A stretch of 64,000 bases of DNA from JAGWBF01 sp965116325 (GTDB lineage Bacteria > Chloroflexota > Dehalococcoidia > Lucifugimonadales > JAGWBF01): NCBI GenBank assembly GCA_965116325.1, contig OZ220675.1, positions 186,001 through 250,000 of the forward strand, written 5' to 3'. Each line of letters starts with the position of its first letter. The first letter of the stretch is position 1. Of this stretch, positions 15,894 to 23,652 are shown one piece after another. The translations under genes and the position numbers were made by a program. The notes under the pieces were generated by a model. It had not been told where the DNA came from. It worked only from the letters and a program-made list of their open reading frames with translations, and searched no databases.

Positions 15894-18110
15894 ATGACGA
15901 CATCCGATGACCCGCTGCTGGAAGGGCTTAACCCGGCCCAGCGAGAAGCCGTAGAATCGATCGAGGGACCGGTGCTGGTTGTGGCGGGTCCGGGCAGCGG
16001 CAAGACCCGCGTGATAACCCACCGCATCGCCTACCTCATTCGCACATGGCGCATCAGCCCCTACCGCATCCTGGCGGTCACCTTCACCAACAGGGCCGCC
16101 GGAGAGATGAAGGAGCGCCTCAGCCGCCTGGTCGGCTCCCGCATGGACCGCCTTTCCGTCGGCACCTTCCATGCTTTCTGCGCGGGCCTGTTGCGGAGGG
16201 AGGGCGCCCACATCGGCCTCGACCCCAGCTTCACCATCTACGACGACGACGACCAGGTGCAGCTGATGAAGGAGGCGATGGCCCAGGTAAACATCGACTC
16301 CAAGCAGTACCATGTGCGCGCAATCCAGGGCGCTATTTCCCGGTCAAAGAGCTTGGTGTTGGATGCAGAAGCCTACGCGTCCAGGTGCGAGGGTTTCTTT
16401 GAAGAACAGGTTTCCAAGGTCTACCAGAAATACGATGAGCTGATAAGGCGCAGCCGCGCCCTGGACTTTGACGACCTTCTCCTCATGTCGGTGCAGCTCC
16501 TGCGCAAGAACCAGGATGTGTTGGAGAGGTACCAACGTCGCTTCCAGCACATTCTCATCGACGAGTTCCAGGACACCAACGTCGCCCAGTACACGCTGGC
16601 TAAGCTGTTGGCGGGGCAGTACCGCAACATCTGCGTCGTAGGGGACGCCGACCAGTCCATCTACGGCTGGCGCCATGCCGACATCCGAAACATCCTGGGA
16701 TTCCAGAGCGACTTCCCGGAGGCGCGCAGCATAGTGCTGGGGGAGAACTACCGCTCGACGGGGAACATCGTCGGGGCTGCCCAGAAGGTGATCTCGGCCA
16801 ACACCCAGCGGATACCTAAGGAACTGTGGACCAGCAAAGATGAGGGCCCTCCCGTTGTGGTTCACGAGACCCACGACGAAGAGGAGGAAGCCCAGTACGT
16901 GATCAGCGAGGTGGAGAGGCTGGGCAGGGTCGAGGGCGCCGGCCTGGGCGATTGCGCGGTCATGTACAGGGTGAACGCCCAGTCGCGGGCCCTGGAGGAG
17001 GGGTGCCTCCGCTACGGCCTCCGCTACAAGCTGGTGGGCGGCGTGCGCTTCTACCAGCGGAAAGAGGTCAAGGACCTGATCGCATACCTGCGACTGATCG
17101 GGAATCCCCAGGATGATGTGAGCTTGGTGCGGGCCATAAACGTGCCCCGCCGGGGGATCGGGACCAAGTCCATGGACGATCTGTCCCGGTGGGCAACGTC
17201 CCAGGGGACTTCCATGTACGCCGCCCTAGAATCACTGAACGAGGACCCCCAGGAAGGTGTATCCCTCCGCACGGCTCTTTCCTCCAGGGCCGCTGCCCAG
17301 ATGTCGGCCTTCCTGGCCTTGATGCAGGAGCTGGCCGAGGAGAGCAGCCGCATCGACGTGGTCGCCCTGATAGACATGGTGCTGGAGCGGACGAGGTACC
17401 ACCAGTACGTAACCGAGCACTACGACTTTCCCGAGGAGCGATGGGAGAACATCATGGAGCTCAGGAGGGCAGCGGAGGATTTCAAGGAAGAAGAGCCTCC
17501 CCAGGGGCTGACAGCGCTGCTGGAGCGCCTGGCTTTGGTGGCCGACGCAGACAACTACGAGGAAAGCGCCGACTCCCTTACCCTCATCACCCTCCACCAA
17601 GCCAAGGGGCTGGAGTTCCCTGTGGTGTTCATGGTGGGAATGGAGGAAGGCCTGCTGCCCCACTTCCGTTCCCTGGACGACCCGGGACAGCTTGAAGAGG
17701 AGAGGCGCCTGTGCTACGTGGGAATGACGCGGGCCAAGGACCGGCTGTACATGCTGCGCGCCTTCCGGCGCCGGTTCGCCGGCGGCTATGGCCCATCCCT
17801 GCCGTCGCGCTTCCTGCAGGAGGTGCCGGCAAGCATCCGGGAGCCCCGGCTGCCGGAAGTCTCCGGCCTAACTCCGACGCAGCGAGGCCGCCTTAGCGAT
17901 TGGGAGCCCTCCATGGCAGAACCGGCCAAGGACGCGCCTGCGCTGCCGGGTCTCGCCTCGGGGGATAAGGTGCGGCACCCCACGTTCGGAGAAGGAATGG
18001 TCGTTAGCTGCACGCCGTCGGCGGGCGACAACGAGGTCACCGTCGCCTTTATGGGCGCTGGGGTTAAGAAGCTTCTCCAGTCGCTGGCCCGCCTGGAAAA
18101 GCTGGAGTGA
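15894..18110 (+). CDS. pcrA: ATP-dependent DNA helicase, UvrD/PcrA family
   Basis: A 738-residue superfamily 1A 3'-5' helicase for repair and for displacing proteins from DNA. Motifs in order: Q motif LNPAQREAVE, Walker A AGPGSGKTRV, Ia TFTNRAAGEM, GTFHAFC, Walker B LIDEFQDTN, III GDADQSIYGWRHAD, IV ENYRST, V LITLHQAKGLEFPVVF, VI CYVGMTRAKDRLY. The C-terminal 50 residues (GDKVRHPTFGEGMV) form the Tudor-like domain that binds RNA polymerase in PcrA. The length fits the family. The ATG follows GGGGTTGAGGGGCA. Confidence 0.95.
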   Translation: MTTSDDPLLEGLNPAQREAVESIEGPVLVVAGPGSGKTRVITHRIAYLIRTWRISPYRILAVTFTNRAAGEMKERLSRLVGSRMDRLSVGTFHAFCAGLLRREGAHIGLDPSFTIYDDDDQVQLMKEAMAQVNIDSKQYHVRAIQGAISRSKSLVLDAEAYASRCEGFFEEQVSKVYQKYDELIRRSRALDFDDLLLMSVQLLRKNQDVLERYQRRFQHILIDEFQDTNVAQYTLAKLLAGQYRNICVVGDADQSIYGWRHADIRNILGFQSDFPEARSIVLGENYRSTGNIVGAAQKVISANTQRIPKELWTSKDEGPPVVVHETHDEEEEAQYVISEVERLGRVEGAGLGDCAVMYRVNAQSRALEEGCLRYGLRYKLVGGVRFYQRKEVKDLIAYLRLIGNPQDDVSLVRAINVPRRGIGTKSMDDLSRWATSQGTSMYAALESLNEDPQEGVSLRTALSSRAAAQMSAFLALMQELAEESSRIDVVALIDMVLERTRYHQYVTEHYDFPEERWENIMELRRAAEDFKEEEPPQGLTALLERLALVADADNYEESADSLTLITLHQAKGLEFPVVFMVGMEEGLLPHFRSLDDPGQLEEERRLCYVGMTRAKDRLYMLRAFRRRFAGGYGPSLPSRFLQEVPASIREPRLPEVSGLTPTQRGRLSDWEPSMAEPAKDAPALPGLASGDKVRHPTFGEGMVVSCTPSAGDNEVTVAFMGAGVKKLLQSLARLEKLE

Positions 18111-18195
18111 TCCAGACCTCGCATGGCCTCACGCAAATTGACACCAAGGTACTGCATTCATACACTCATCCAGCATTCGCTAGGAGGTCTATCCC

Positions 18196-18654
18196 ATGGC
18201 TGAAACGGAGCCATTCCTTACCGAAGAGATGCGCAGCCGAGCGATCGGGGTCGAATCTCCGCCCCAGGTACTGGAGGTGGAGAAGGGGGCAATAATCCGG
18301 TTCGCCCAGGCCATCGGCGACCCTAACCCACTGTGGAACGACGAAGCGGAAGCGCGCCAAAGCACTGCGGGTGGTATGGTCGCTCCGCCGACCTTTCTGC
18401 GCTCCGCCCCGGTCATCCGCCCCGACCCACCCTTCCCCATGCCTTTCGAGCGCATGTTGGATGCGGGCAGCGACTGGGAGTACTTCGAGCCGGTCAGGCC
18501 GGGGGACGTCATCACAACCGTGGCCCGCATCGAGAGCATGAGCGAACGGACCGGACGCCTGGGTCTCATGGTGTTCACAGTCCTGAAGATCACCTACACA
18601 AACCAGTTCGGACGGGTGGTTGCCACCCAGCTAAGCACCCTCATCAGGTACTAG
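18196..18654 (+). CDS. MaoC-like N-terminal (FAS1-type) hot-dog dehydratase subunit
   Basis: 152 residues with the MaoC_dehydrat_N fold: the helix IIRFAQAIGDPNPLWND, then GGMVAPPTFLRSA and the beta-strand DWEYFEPVRPGDVI. Family members hydrate enoyl-CoA or enoyl-ACP and usually act as a heterodimer with a second MaoC protein that bears the Asp-His pair. That partner is the next gene, 30 bases downstream. The ATG at 18196 has TAGGAGG upstream. Similar gene pairs are known from HadAB/HadBC of mycobacteria. The substrate is unknown. Confidence 0.85.
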   Translation: MAETEPFLTEEMRSRAIGVESPPQVLEVEKGAIIRFAQAIGDPNPLWNDEAEARQSTAGGMVAPPTFLRSAPVIRPDPPFPMPFERMLDAGSDWEYFEPVRPGDVITTVARIESMSERTGRLGLMVFTVLKITYTNQFGRVVATQLSTLIRY

Positions 18655-18684
18655 GGTTCGCTGGACTCATCAACGAGGTAAGAC

Positions 18685-19116
18685 ATGGCTAAGCTGTACT
18701 GGGAAGATATTCAGGAAGAGCAGGAGATCCCTTCCATCACCAAGGACCCGACGACCCGCCAGCTTGTTAGATACGCGGGGGCGTCGGGAGACTTCTACGA
18801 GATTCACTACGACAAGGACTACGCTCTAGGAAATGGGCTGCCGGGACCAATCCTGCACGGCGCGCTTAAGAGCGCCTTCCTGGGCCAGCTTGTAACAGAC
18901 TGGATACGGGAAGGCGGCACCCTGCGCCGGCTTACCTGCCAGTACCGGGGCATGGACGTCCCAGGGGACACGCTAACAGCTTCGGGGAAGGTTACGCGGA
19001 AGTACGAGGAATCGGGGCGGCGCTTGGTTGACTGCGAGATCTGGCTGGACAACGGCCAGGGGGAGCGGACCACCCTGGGGTCGGCCACCGTGGAGCTGAC
19101 AAGCCGGGAGAGCTAG
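18685..19116 (+). CDS. MaoC-family hot-dog dehydratase, catalytic subunit
   Basis: A 143-residue single hot-dog protein. The motif YAGASGDFYEIHYD supplies the catalytic Asp and His of MaoC hydratases (D-x(4)-H), and LPGPILHGALKSAFLGQL forms the central helix. It is probably the active partner of the preceding MaoC_N protein in an (R)-specific enoyl-CoA or enoyl-ACP hydratase. The two genes are on one transcript; the start ATG follows GAGGTAAGAC. It ends 18 bases before the convergent GNAT gene, with no clear terminator between. Confidence 0.88.
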   Translation: MAKLYWEDIQEEQEIPSITKDPTTRQLVRYAGASGDFYEIHYDKDYALGNGLPGPILHGALKSAFLGQLVTDWIREGGTLRRLTCQYRGMDVPGDTLTASGKVTRKYEESGRRLVDCEIWLDNGQGERTTLGSATVELTSRES

Positions 19117-19134
19117 CCCAGGACCCGTGGAACG

Positions 19135-19698
19135 CTATTCGGTGACGGGGGCGGCGGCTGCATCCTCGGCAGCCTTCAGGGCCAGCCACCGGGTGCGGTA
19201 AATGTCCATCAGCATGAAGTCCATGCCGCTTCGCCTCACAGTGTTCACTGTCTCGAACCCGCACTTTGCAAAGGCTTTCTGGGCGCGCACGTTCCAGGTC
19301 AGGGTGTGAAGGTAGATTCGCTTCAGGTTCAGCTTGGTGCTGGTGAACAGGTGGTCCCTCAGCGTAATCACAGCATCGCACCCGTACCCCCTGCCCCAGT
19401 ACTCTTTGTCGCCGATGACGATGCCCAACTCCGTCTGCTGGTTCAGGGAGTCGTAGTCGTAGTACATGCAATTGCCGATGTACCGGCCCTCGTCGGCCTC
19501 TATGCCAAACCTGCCGGAGCCGGGGGTTGGGTAGCGAAGCTGGTCTCGGAACAGGCGAAGGAACTCTTCGTAGGTGGACCTCAGGGGGAAGGCGGCATCC
19601 AGCCGGGCCAGCTCTTCGTCGGAGCGCCACTGGTAGTCCAGGGGCGCATCCTCCAGCATCTTATCCCGGAGGACGATCTTCTTCCCGGTCAGTCGCAA
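19135..19698 (-). CDS. GNAT-family N-acetyltransferase
   Basis: 187 residues of RimJ/RimL-like GNAT type: KKIVLRDKMLEDAPLDYQW at the N-terminus, TELGIVIGDKEYWGRGYG as the acetyl-CoA-binding motif A, and AQKAFAKCGFETVNT as motif B. It transfers acetyl groups to an amine; the acceptor is unknown. The frame is open upstream but inside the Nudix gene. I start it at a TTG (19698-19696), which has GGAGGAG five bases before it and overlaps the Nudix stop, so the two genes are translationally coupled. The C-terminal tail is Ala-rich. Confidence 0.85.
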   Translation of the reverse strand: MRLTGKKIVLRDKMLEDAPLDYQWRSDEELARLDAAFPLRSTYEEFLRLFRDQLRYPTPGSGRFGIEADEGRYIGNCMYYDYDSLNQQTELGIVIGDKEYWGRGYGCDAVITLRDHLFTSTKLNLKRIYLHTLTWNVRAQKAFAKCGFETVNTVRRSGMDFMLMDIYRTRWLALKAAEDAAAAPVTE

Positions 19699-20198
19699 GC
19701 GACTCCTCCGACGGATATGCCCTTGCCATGGGAGCCGGTCTCTTGAGGCTCCCGGGCCCGGATCAACTTCAGCGCCCGTTGCAGCACATCGACCTCGCTG
19801 GGGTAGGTCAATGACCTGAGAGCGCCGTCCCATGGGAACCATTGCACTCTGTCAAACTCGAAGTCGTGCAGGTCGGTGGACCCGCCCGTTTGGCTCATCA
19901 GAAAGAAATGGACTGTCTTTTCGCAGTTGGTCCGGCTTTCGGGGTCCACAAACCAGTAGCTGATGTTGCCTATTGGGGCCTCGATGCGGACCTCCAGGCC
20001 TGTTTCCTCCTGGACCTCTCTGAGGGCAGTCTCTTCCAGGCTCTCGCTCTTGTTGGGGGTACCCTTGGGAAGGCTCCACTTCAGAGGCTTGATCCGGCCG
20101 CACAAGGCCGCCTCGATGAGCCCGTTCTCAATCCTGTAGACAACTCCCCCTGCTGAAACGCGGCGCTCTGATCTGCGCCGGGGTGCACGTGCTTTCAT
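19689..20198 (-). CDS. Nudix hydrolase
   Basis: A 169-residue protein with a complete Nudix box, GTPNKSESLEETALREVQEETGLEV, of the form Gx5Ex7REUxEExGU. The preceding WSLPKG is typical of diadenosine polyphosphate or NDP-hexose hydrolases of the MutT/Ap4A group. It hydrolyses nucleoside diphosphates linked to another group, using Mg2+ bound by the REUxEE acidic residues. It overlaps the downstream GNAT gene by 10 bases. The N-terminal dozen residues are very basic. The substrate cannot be read from the sequence. Confidence 0.9.
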   Translation of the reverse strand: MKARAPRRRSERRVSAGGVVYRIENGLIEAALCGRIKPLKWSLPKGTPNKSESLEETALREVQEETGLEVRIEAPIGNISYWFVDPESRTNCEKTVHFFLMSQTGGSTDLHDFEFDRVQWFPWDGALRSLTYPSEVDVLQRALKLIRAREPQETGSHGKGISVGGVACD

Positions 20199-20461
20199 TC
20201 AGATTCACCGTACCAGTAAGTTTCGAATTGGACCGTCGTTCCTGTCCCATTGGCCGGGGTGTTTTTGGGCGTGCTTGAATACATGGTTGGGAAGGGAAAA
20301 GGTCCGCCGAGAAAGTCATGCCATTCTACGGCCTGCCCCAAGGCAAGTCAAGAAATGCGGGCGTTGCTGGGGCGTGCCGGCGTAGAGTTGATTCCCTGAT
20401 GTGGGAAAGATGATAGAATCTGCAATTGGCAGTTTGATTTAGTTGGGGAAAGGGGGCAAAG

Positions 20462-20824
20462 ATGCCGACAGGTAGAGAGCTGATCGCCCAAGCCCAGGAG
20501 ATGATGCCCAAAACGTCCGCCCAGGATGTGTACCAGGCGGTGGAGCAGAAGCAGAACCTCCTCATCATAGATGTGCGTGAGAAAGAGGAGTGGGACCAGG
20601 GACACATCGAAGGTGCTGTCCATGTTTCCCGGGGGCGTATGGAGGGCAGAATAGACGAACTGGTGCCGGACAAGAGCACTCCCATTGTGTGCCATTGAGC
20701 AGGCACGGGAAGAGCTTCGCTGGCAGCGAAGACACTCAGGGAGATAGGGTACGAGAACGTGAGCTATATGGACCCGGGCTTTTCCGGGTGGAAGGAGCAG
20801 GGGCTCCCCTACGTGACCGATTAG
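20462..20824 (+). CDS. Rhodanese-like sulfurtransferase with in-frame UGA at the catalytic Cys (predicted selenoprotein)
   Basis: Read through the TGA at 20696-20698 this is a 120-residue single-domain rhodanese. Residues 32-44 (NLLIIDVREKEEW) and GHIEGAVHVSRG are the CH2A-type motifs. The active-site loop is PIVCH-U79-AGTGRASLAAKTL, in which UGA occupies the catalytic cysteine of the CxxGxR loop. The same frame continues IGYENVSYMDPGFSGWKEQGLPYV, the conserved C-terminus, to a TAG. A perfect 7-bp stem-loop with loop GGC begins 16 bases after the UGA. The ATG has AAAGGGGGCAAAG upstream and a terminator follows. Sec-containing rhodaneses are known from metagenomic surveys. A simple nonsense mutation is the alternative, but it would have to hit the catalytic codon and leave 41 conserved codons intact. 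Confidence 0.82.
20715..20731 (+). promoter_or_regulatory. Bacterial SECIS-like stem-loop after the rhodanese UGA
   Basis: CTTCGCT (20715-20721) pairs perfectly with AGCGAAG (20725-20731) around a GGC loop. The loop starts 24 bases after the UGA, inside the range used by SelB-dependent bacterial SECIS elements, and begins with G, as those require. It lies within the coding frame. Confidence 0.7.
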
Positions 20825-20840
20825 TTGAGAGGGTTGTTCG

Positions 20841-20864
20841 CCCTTCGATTTCCCTCAGGGCGAA
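20841..20864. repeat. REP-like palindromic element, reverse copy of 15636-15659
   Basis: The 24 bases are the exact reverse complement of 15636-15659. Together with flanking bases (GTTCGCCCT...AGGGCGAAC) they form a 9-bp stem with a 12-base loop. This resembles the short extragenic palindromes that are abundant in many environmental bacteria. Confidence 0.75.
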
Positions 20865-20893
20865 CTCAAGAGCCGGTTGGTTTTGACAACGCG

Positions 20894-20925
20894 AGGCCCG
20901 GGCAATCTCTTGTCCGGGCCTTTTT
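20894..20925 (+). terminator. Rho-independent terminator after the rhodanese gene
   Basis: AGGCCCGG (20894-20901) pairs with CCGGGCCT (20914-20921), and the stem runs directly into five T (20921-20925). It lies 70 bases past the rhodanese TAG and well past the internal UGA, so the transcript covers the whole read-through frame. Confidence 0.85.
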
Positions 20926-21690
20926 CTGCGCCCGAACCCGGCGGAGGCTGGAAAAGGACAGAAATGCTCCAACTCCGACCCTGAACGCCTTGTAAAGGCC
21001 GGAGGCCGCATATACCCTGTTACCTACCTCAGTACGCTGAGGCAGGGGGTTGGTGTACCACTGGACGCGCCCCCGTCATTCTGAATTAGGGCAAGGTGCC
21101 CAAAAAATTGAAGAAATTCACCGTAAGCAAAATGGGCTCTCTCCTCAATTGGTCTGGGCCTTGATGCTGAAGGTGGCGGTGGCTACAGCTGTCGCAGCGG
21201 AGTCCGGCTCATCGGGTCCGACCAGTATTTTTGAGTTTTCCTGCGTAACGCAGTAAACCCGATGAGAATTGGCCTCTTGGCGCTCATGACCGCCCAGGCA
21301 GTTAACCCAAGACAGGGCGGCACATTTTCAGCAATAGCTACCGACAAAAACGAGGCGGGCGATGTGGTGAGGGGCTGGTAGGATTGCCGGCCCTTTCTCT
21401 TTTGGCCCGTCCCCCGAGATGTTGTTGTTGGAGAAAGCTCTTATGGCGGAACAGCATCATCGAACACACGGCTTTCCAGTGGGCCCATCAAGGGCGGGCG
21501 GGTTGTTACGGGTTGCACTGCCTGGAGACCAAGTGGAATTGTTTGAGTGTAGTGAAGATATACCAGCAGCAACACAAAGATCTGCTCAGGAGGGGTGTCC
21601 GGAGGCCGTAGATCGATAATTCATTTACCTTTGACAATTTGGATGACCATTGTTTACTAGGTAAGGCAACCGGGACGTTCTTCCCAGGGC
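20926..21690. other. Long stretch without a convincing gene; structured and possibly decayed
   Basis: No recognisable protein spans this stretch. A 10-bp perfect inverted repeat (21208-21217 with 21257-21266) encloses a smaller hairpin CTGCG-TAA-CGCAG (21241-21253), and CCGCCC/GGGCGG (21290-21295 with 21315-21320) follows. A 66-codon frame at 21419-21619 ends with a sequence (SEDIPAATQRSAQEGCPEAV) that resembles the C-terminus of single-cluster ferredoxins, but no cluster-binding Cys motif precedes it, so at most it is a remnant. An unknown structured RNA is possible; no known family was recognised. Confidence 0.35.
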
Positions 21691-21695
21691 AAAAA

Positions 21696-21734
21696 GAAGG
21701 ACCCGGCTTCCCGAGAATGGGGGCCGGGTCCTTC
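21696..21734 (-). terminator. Strong stem-loop, minus-strand terminator
   Basis: A perfect 12-bp stem, GAAGGACCCGGC (21696-21707) with GCCGGGTCCTTC (21723-21734). On the minus strand it is followed by TTTTT. It would end transcripts coming from the lipoprotein gene (21930-22493) after passing antisense to tRNA-Thr. There is no T-run on the plus side. Confidence 0.65.
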
Positions 21735-21823
21735 CTGTCTCTGGAGGATGCGCCCACAAGGCGCGTTCTAGCTTCAAGTTCGATATGGTAATATGCTGGT
21801 TGTAGTCCCTTTCCTCAGCATAG

Positions 21824-21895
21824 GCCGGCGTAGCTCAGTGGCAGAGCAGCGGTTTCGTAAACCGCAGGTCAAGGGTTCGAATCCCCTCGCCGGCT
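21824..21895 (+). tRNA. tRNA-Thr (anticodon CGT)
   Basis: Acceptor stem GCCGGCG pairs with CGCCGGC. The anticodon stem GCGGT/ACCGC encloses loop TTCGTAA, giving anticodon CGT for ACG codons. The T-arm is AGGG-TTCGAAT-CCCCT. The 3' CCA is not encoded (CCG follows), unlike tRNA-Gly in this window. Confidence 0.95.
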
Positions 21896-21929
21896 CCGCA
21901 ACATTTAGGGGCCCTGTCCACATTGAGAC

Positions 21930-22493
21930 TTACTGATTTTGTAAAACTTGGCCGCTGTGGCAGTCATTTAGGTACATCACTGCGCCAAAGTCTCCGATAA
22001 AGTTACCAACCTTACAGGTGGCCTCAAATTGTTGCCCTGCATCAGGCGCGGCCTGTTGCTCGCGGGGTAAATCCCGCAAGGCAATATACTCCAAGAGAGG
22101 CAGCCCCAGGTTCAATTCTGAAGTATCAATCCCGAAGCCCGACATGTCCATGCCGAAAGGGTCCGACTCTACGACCAGGCGCACATCGCCATCGTCAACC
22201 TCTGCCACCACGCCATGAACTACGACCCATTTCCCCTTGTAGTTGTCATCGAAGCGCGTGGCGTTCTTCTTGCGCTCCGCCCATAACGCTTCCGCACTTA
22301 TGCGCGTAGGTGGTACAGGTGTGGAGGTAGGTGTTGGCGTGGGCGTAGGTAAGGGTGTCGGCGTCGGGGTCGCAGTTGGACCAGACGTTGGAGTAATCGT
22401 AGCTGTCGGTGGGGATGAATCATCAACGGAACAACTGGCCAAGGCAAGGACCAACAAGCTAACTGTTAGGATACCAGTCAGACCAATTCGCAT
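21930..22493 (-). CDS. Lipoprotein with OB-fold (tRNA_anti-like) domain
   Basis: 187 residues. Residues 1-21 are a lipoprotein signal peptide (MRIGLTGILTVSLLVLALAS then Cys21). A Pro/Thr-rich linker of about 40 residues with TPTP repeats follows and would span the cell-surface layer. The C-terminal domain, AEALWAERKKNATRFDDNYKGKW and VVHGVVAEVDDGDV, matches the tRNA_anti-like OB fold found in secreted proteins, usually of unknown function. The start ATG at 22493 has GGAGG upstream; the frame is open 14 codons further but without signal-peptide character. It appears monocistronic, with its own promoter. Confidence 0.8.
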   Translation of the reverse strand: MRIGLTGILTVSLLVLALASCSVDDSSPPTATITPTSGPTATPTPTPLPTPTPTPTSTPVPPTRISAEALWAERKKNATRFDDNYKGKWVVVHGVVAEVDDGDVRLVVESDPFGMDMSGFGIDTSELNLGLPLLEYIALRDLPREQQAAPDAGQQFEATCKVGNFIGDFGAVMYLNDCHSGQVLQNQ

Positions 22494-22522
22494 ATTGGTG
22501 CCTCCGTGCATCAATGGGGGAC

Positions 22523-22551
22523 ACCATATTAGCACTATGTATTTGCGTCAA
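22523..22551 (-). promoter_or_regulatory. Sigma-70-type promoter of the lipoprotein gene
   Basis: On the minus strand TTGACG (22551-22546), a 17-base spacer and TATGGT (22528-22523). The predicted start of transcription is about 25 bases before the ATG at 22493. Confidence 0.5.
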
Positions 22552-22681
22552 GGATATGGTCTGTGACTGGCTCGCCACAGTGATCTGGCAAGAAACCCGA
22601 CGCCAACCTGATCCAGCAGGTCTCTGGTGTCGGTCCCTACCTGCGGGAGAAGCTAGCAGGATAGTCCCCTGAACAGGGTCC

Positions 22682-23371
22682 CTAGTCGTCCTTGTACGGG
22701 CCGACCATGATCTTCTGGGCCACCTCTGTGCCCAGCACCACATCTTCCCCGGCCACCGACAGTGTGACCGTTCCCTTGAATGAGGCCGCCTCTTTGAGTG
22801 TCAGCTGGACACCGGGCTTGAGGTTGTTTGAGTTCAAGAACTCCAGCAGAGTCATGTCCTCCTCGGGCACCTGCTTCAGCTGCACAACCTCGCCTTCCTT
22901 GACCTGCGTGACAGCTTTCATGGGTCCGGGGCGGCCGCTGTAGCCCGGTATAGGGCGGCCAAAGGGGTTCGTTTCAGGATATCCCAAGACCTGCACGAGC
23001 AGTGTCTCAACCTCGGGGGAGATGGCATGCTCCAGTCGGTGGGCTTCCCTGTGGGCCTTGTGCCATTCCAGGCCCAACATCTCTACCAACATGCGTTCGG
23101 CCAGGCGGTGCCGGCGGACCACCGACTCGGCCAGGTCCCTTCCCTTGGGTGTCAGCTTGATCTCCTTGCCCTTGGTGGCATCCTCGATCATGCCCTGGGT
23201 CGTCAGCCTCTTGAGAGTGCCTACTGCCGTCGCCACCGACACGCCCATCGCTTCGGCCATACGGGTGGGAACAACCCGTTCTTCCTGCTCCTGGAGCTTG
23301 AAAATGGCTTGAAGGTAGTTCTCGATAACCACGCTCACTTCCGGCTTCGGCTCACCCAACATCATCGTCAT
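22682..23371 (-). CDS. DtxR/MntR-family metal-dependent transcriptional regulator
   Basis: 229 residues. The N-terminal winged helix (VIENYLQAIFKLQEQEERVVPTR followed by MAEAMGVSVATAVGTLKRL) binds DNA. The dimerisation and metal domain holds HRLAERMLVEMLGLEWHKAHREAHRLEHAISPEVE with the His/Glu ligands of DtxR/MntR/IdeR proteins. The last 75 residues form the SH3-like FeoA domain (VKEGEVVQLKQV). I start at the ATG at 23371, which has AAGGAGGAG. It is divergent from the iron(III) transporter; a 14-bp palindrome lies in between, so it most likely represses that operon when Fe2+ or Mn2+ is bound. Confidence 0.92.
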   Translation of the reverse strand: MTMMLGEPKPEVSVVIENYLQAIFKLQEQEERVVPTRMAEAMGVSVATAVGTLKRLTTQGMIEDATKGKEIKLTPKGRDLAESVVRRHRLAERMLVEMLGLEWHKAHREAHRLEHAISPEVETLLVQVLGYPETNPFGRPIPGYSGRPGPMKAVTQVKEGEVVQLKQVPEEDMTLLEFLNSNNLKPGVQLTLKEAASFKGTVTLSVAGEDVVLGTEVAQKIMVGPYKDD

Positions 23372-23511
23372 AGTCTCCTCCTTGGTCCCTTGGCTAGCTG
23401 CCATCCATAGGGGTAACTCTTGTGCTTTCCATTTTATGGTACTGGGCCACATTTTTCACGCTATTCAGAGATAAATCATGCGGATTGATAATATTTATTG
23501 GAAAATGACTA

Positions 23512-23540
23512 TTGACTTTATCGTTGTGTGTCTTTATAGT
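23512..23540 (+). promoter_or_regulatory. Sigma-70-type promoter of the iron transporter operon
   Basis: TTGACT (23512-23517), exactly 17 bases, TATAGT (23535-23540): one mismatch to consensus in each box, in an unusually AT-rich stretch. Transcription should start near 23547, directly before the palindrome at 23552-23565. Confidence 0.7.
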
Positions 23541-23551
23541 CTGTTATTAAT

Positions 23552-23565
23552 TTAGTATATACTAA
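23552..23565. promoter_or_regulatory. Palindromic operator candidate for the DtxR-family regulator
   Basis: TTAGTATATACTAA is a perfect 14-bp palindrome located just after the predicted transcription start. Its TTAG...CTAA ends resemble DtxR/IdeR box half-sites. Position and neighbour suggest metal-dependent repression. Binding is inferred. Confidence 0.55.
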
Positions 23566-23652
23566 GTTAGTGACTCAGTATCGCATCAAGGCCTTAGTGT
23601 GATTCTGAGGCACGCATGGCCTGATGTTCGAGCTGAAGATTCGGAGGGGACA

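Noticed and set aside
20462..20698. Rhodanese as a truncated pseudogene
   Set aside because: Only one stop, exactly at the catalytic codon, followed by 41 conserved codons, a SECIS-like hairpin and a terminator after the full frame.
21419..21619. A functional ferredoxin gene
   Set aside because: Only a C-terminal-like stretch remains; the Cys ligands of the cluster are missing and there is no Shine-Dalgarno sequence.
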